Shown here piece by piece: positions 30,255 to 30,869 of a stretch of DNA of 30,869 bases (positions are counted from its first letter, which is position 1; each line of letters starts with the position of its first letter). This DNA is from Ruminococcaceae bacterium UBA6845. Lineage in GTDB: Bacteria; Bacillota; Clostridia; Oscillospirales; Acutalibacteraceae. Location: positions 1 through 30,869 of the forward strand of contig DKDP01000046.1 in the NCBI GenBank assembly GCA_002449395.1, in the 5' to 3' direction. The notes beneath the pieces were generated by a model that was not told the origin of the DNA, did no database searches, and saw only the letters and a list, made by a program, of their open reading frames with translations. Position numbers and translations under genes: made by a program.

Positions 30255-30551
30255 ATGGCAGTTAAGAAAAAGGGAGATCAGTTCCTCACATACAGAGGCA
30301 AGCCTCTTGTGCGCTGCGGAGATATGATCTACTACGGCAATATGAACGATCCCTATGTTATTATGATCCAGATCGCAAGCAAGAAAATGCAGGGCGAGGT
30401 TGAGGTTCCCGACAGAGTTCTCATCCAGCTTCTCAATACCGATCCCGATTGCCGCCCGAAGGAGCGCATAGTGAAGAAGAGCGAAAAGCACGGACTTTAC
30501 AATGCGATGGATATCGGAACAATCTGGCTCGAGAGAGCGCTCAAGGCTTAA
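30255..30551 (+). CDS. conserved-looking small protein downstream of ireB
   Basis: The product is 98 residues, and I cannot name a family. It opens AVKKKGDQFLTYRGKPLVRCGD, then IYYGNMNDPYVIMIQIASKK and an Arg/Lys-rich second half (CRPKERIVKKSEKHGLYNAMD) ending with the helix IGTIWLERALKA. There is no signal peptide or membrane helix, so it is a cytoplasmic protein. It lies 15 nt after ireB behind AAAGG, shares the terminator at 30567, and thus is co-transcribed with ireB. A role with the IreK pathway is possible only by association. Confidence 0.8.
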   Translation: MAVKKKGDQFLTYRGKPLVRCGDMIYYGNMNDPYVIMIQIASKKMQGEVEVPDRVLIQLLNTDPDCRPKERIVKKSEKHGLYNAMDIGTIWLERALKA

Positions 30552-30566
30552 ACATATCGTAAAAAG

Positions 30567-30600
30567 AACGGACTGTACCCCAATCGGCACGGTCCGTTTT
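30567..30600 (+). terminator. terminator of the ireB operon
   Basis: Stem aacggactgt (30567-30576) / acggtccgtt (30589-30598) with one G-U pair, followed by TTTTAAAC on plus and preceded by AAAAAG. Confidence 0.82.
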
Positions 30601-30667
30601 AAACTATACGTCCTTAAACAATTGAGAACAAATGTCGCAAAGTTAACAATTGTTGATTTTCAACCGG

Positions 30668-30696
30668 TAGACTTTAGCGGAAAAATGTGATATAAT
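30668..30696 (+). promoter_or_regulatory. possible promoter at the right edge
   Basis: TAGACT (30668-30673), 17-nt spacer, TATAAT (30691-30696). The gene it would serve lies beyond the window. The palindrome aacaattgtt lies just upstream (30644-30653). The stretch 30600-30869 otherwise holds only the hairpin repeat. Confidence 0.45.
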
Positions 30697-30800
30697 TGCT
30701 GATTGAATAGGGAAATTATCCATATGGAAATTAGATGAATATATTCACTTTGAGCGTGGGCTCCTCCTTTGGGTGTAGCAAAGTCAGCAGAAACTATAAT

Positions 30801-30869
30801 GGGCGCCCCTTTAGGGGAGCTGTCACGGTTTGTCCGTGACTGAGGGGTTTTATAAAAAGTCTGATGAAA
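30801..30869. repeat. dispersed hairpin repeat, copy 4, cut by window end
   Basis: The left arm GGGCGCCCCTTTAGGGGAGCT, hairpin gtcacgg/ccgtgac and TGAGGGGTTTTAT match copy 1 closely; the right arm is beyond the window. Confidence 0.8.

Noticed and set aside
1..30869. CRISPR array, prophage or insertion sequence
   Set aside because: I found no evenly spaced direct repeats, no integrase, capsid or transposase gene and no rRNA or convincing tRNA in either strand.

Overview
The window looks like the chromosome of an anaerobic Clostridia member, probably Oscillospiraceae/Ruminococcaceae. That is an inference from several things together: near-consensus sigma-A promoters with strong GGAGG ribosome sites, the Firmicutes genes ireB, rqcH and trmK, a putative sensory [FeFe]-hydrogenase operon, and a dispersed hairpin repeat of a kind I associate with gut Clostridia. 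No species can be named from the sequence.

Layout. 1-1742: an AT-rich margin with two small membrane proteins of unknown function and one copy of the hairpin repeat. 1781-6037 (minus): two separately transcribed secreted proteins, a parallel beta-helix carbohydrate-active-type protein and a subtilisin-like lipoprotein protease. 6207-9370 (plus): a tightly coupled five-gene operon, DRTGG protein, GHKL ATPase (anti-sigma-like), hydrogenase-like iron-sulfur protein, second DRTGG protein, PHP phosphoesterase. The hydrogenase keeps all four H-cluster cysteines but has Ala at the proton-relay position and a CX2CX4CX16C tail, so the operon reads as a redox or H2 sensing pathway. 9395-10492: a flavodoxin-family gene and a divergent MerR regulator sharing a compact control region with the 19-bp promoter spacer typical of MerR activation. 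10541-16093: a degenerate CPBP-type membrane protein, an FkbM methyltransferase and, divergently, a large glycosidase-like protein with a family 2 glycosyltransferase.

16094-19239: a MATE exporter (minus) and an orphan OadB/OadG sodium-pump pair (plus) diverge from a 450-bp region. Both sides make leader RNAs with intrinsic terminators. The plus-side leader closely resembles a yybP-ykoY manganese riboswitch whose 3' half is shared with the terminator stem; the MATE leader is of unrecognised class. The 52-aa OadG gene is easily missed.

19293-28049 (minus): an eight-gene housekeeping operon starting from one good promoter: DUF1858 protein, trmK, Nif3-like protein, rqcH, polA, a 2-hydroxyacid dehydrogenase, a YwlE-like phosphatase/RimI-like acetyltransferase fusion, and tsaD. 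Many of its genes overlap or abut, and it ends at a bidirectional terminator. 28215-30869 (plus): a small membrane protein with a zinc HExxH motif, a cluster of hairpin repeats, a membrane-anchored two-domain protein, ireB with a conserved-looking partner, and a fourth hairpin repeat cut by the window edge.

Best candidates for a little-described system are the DRTGG/GHKL/hydrogenase/PHP operon and the riboswitch-controlled OadB/OadG pair lacking a decarboxylase.
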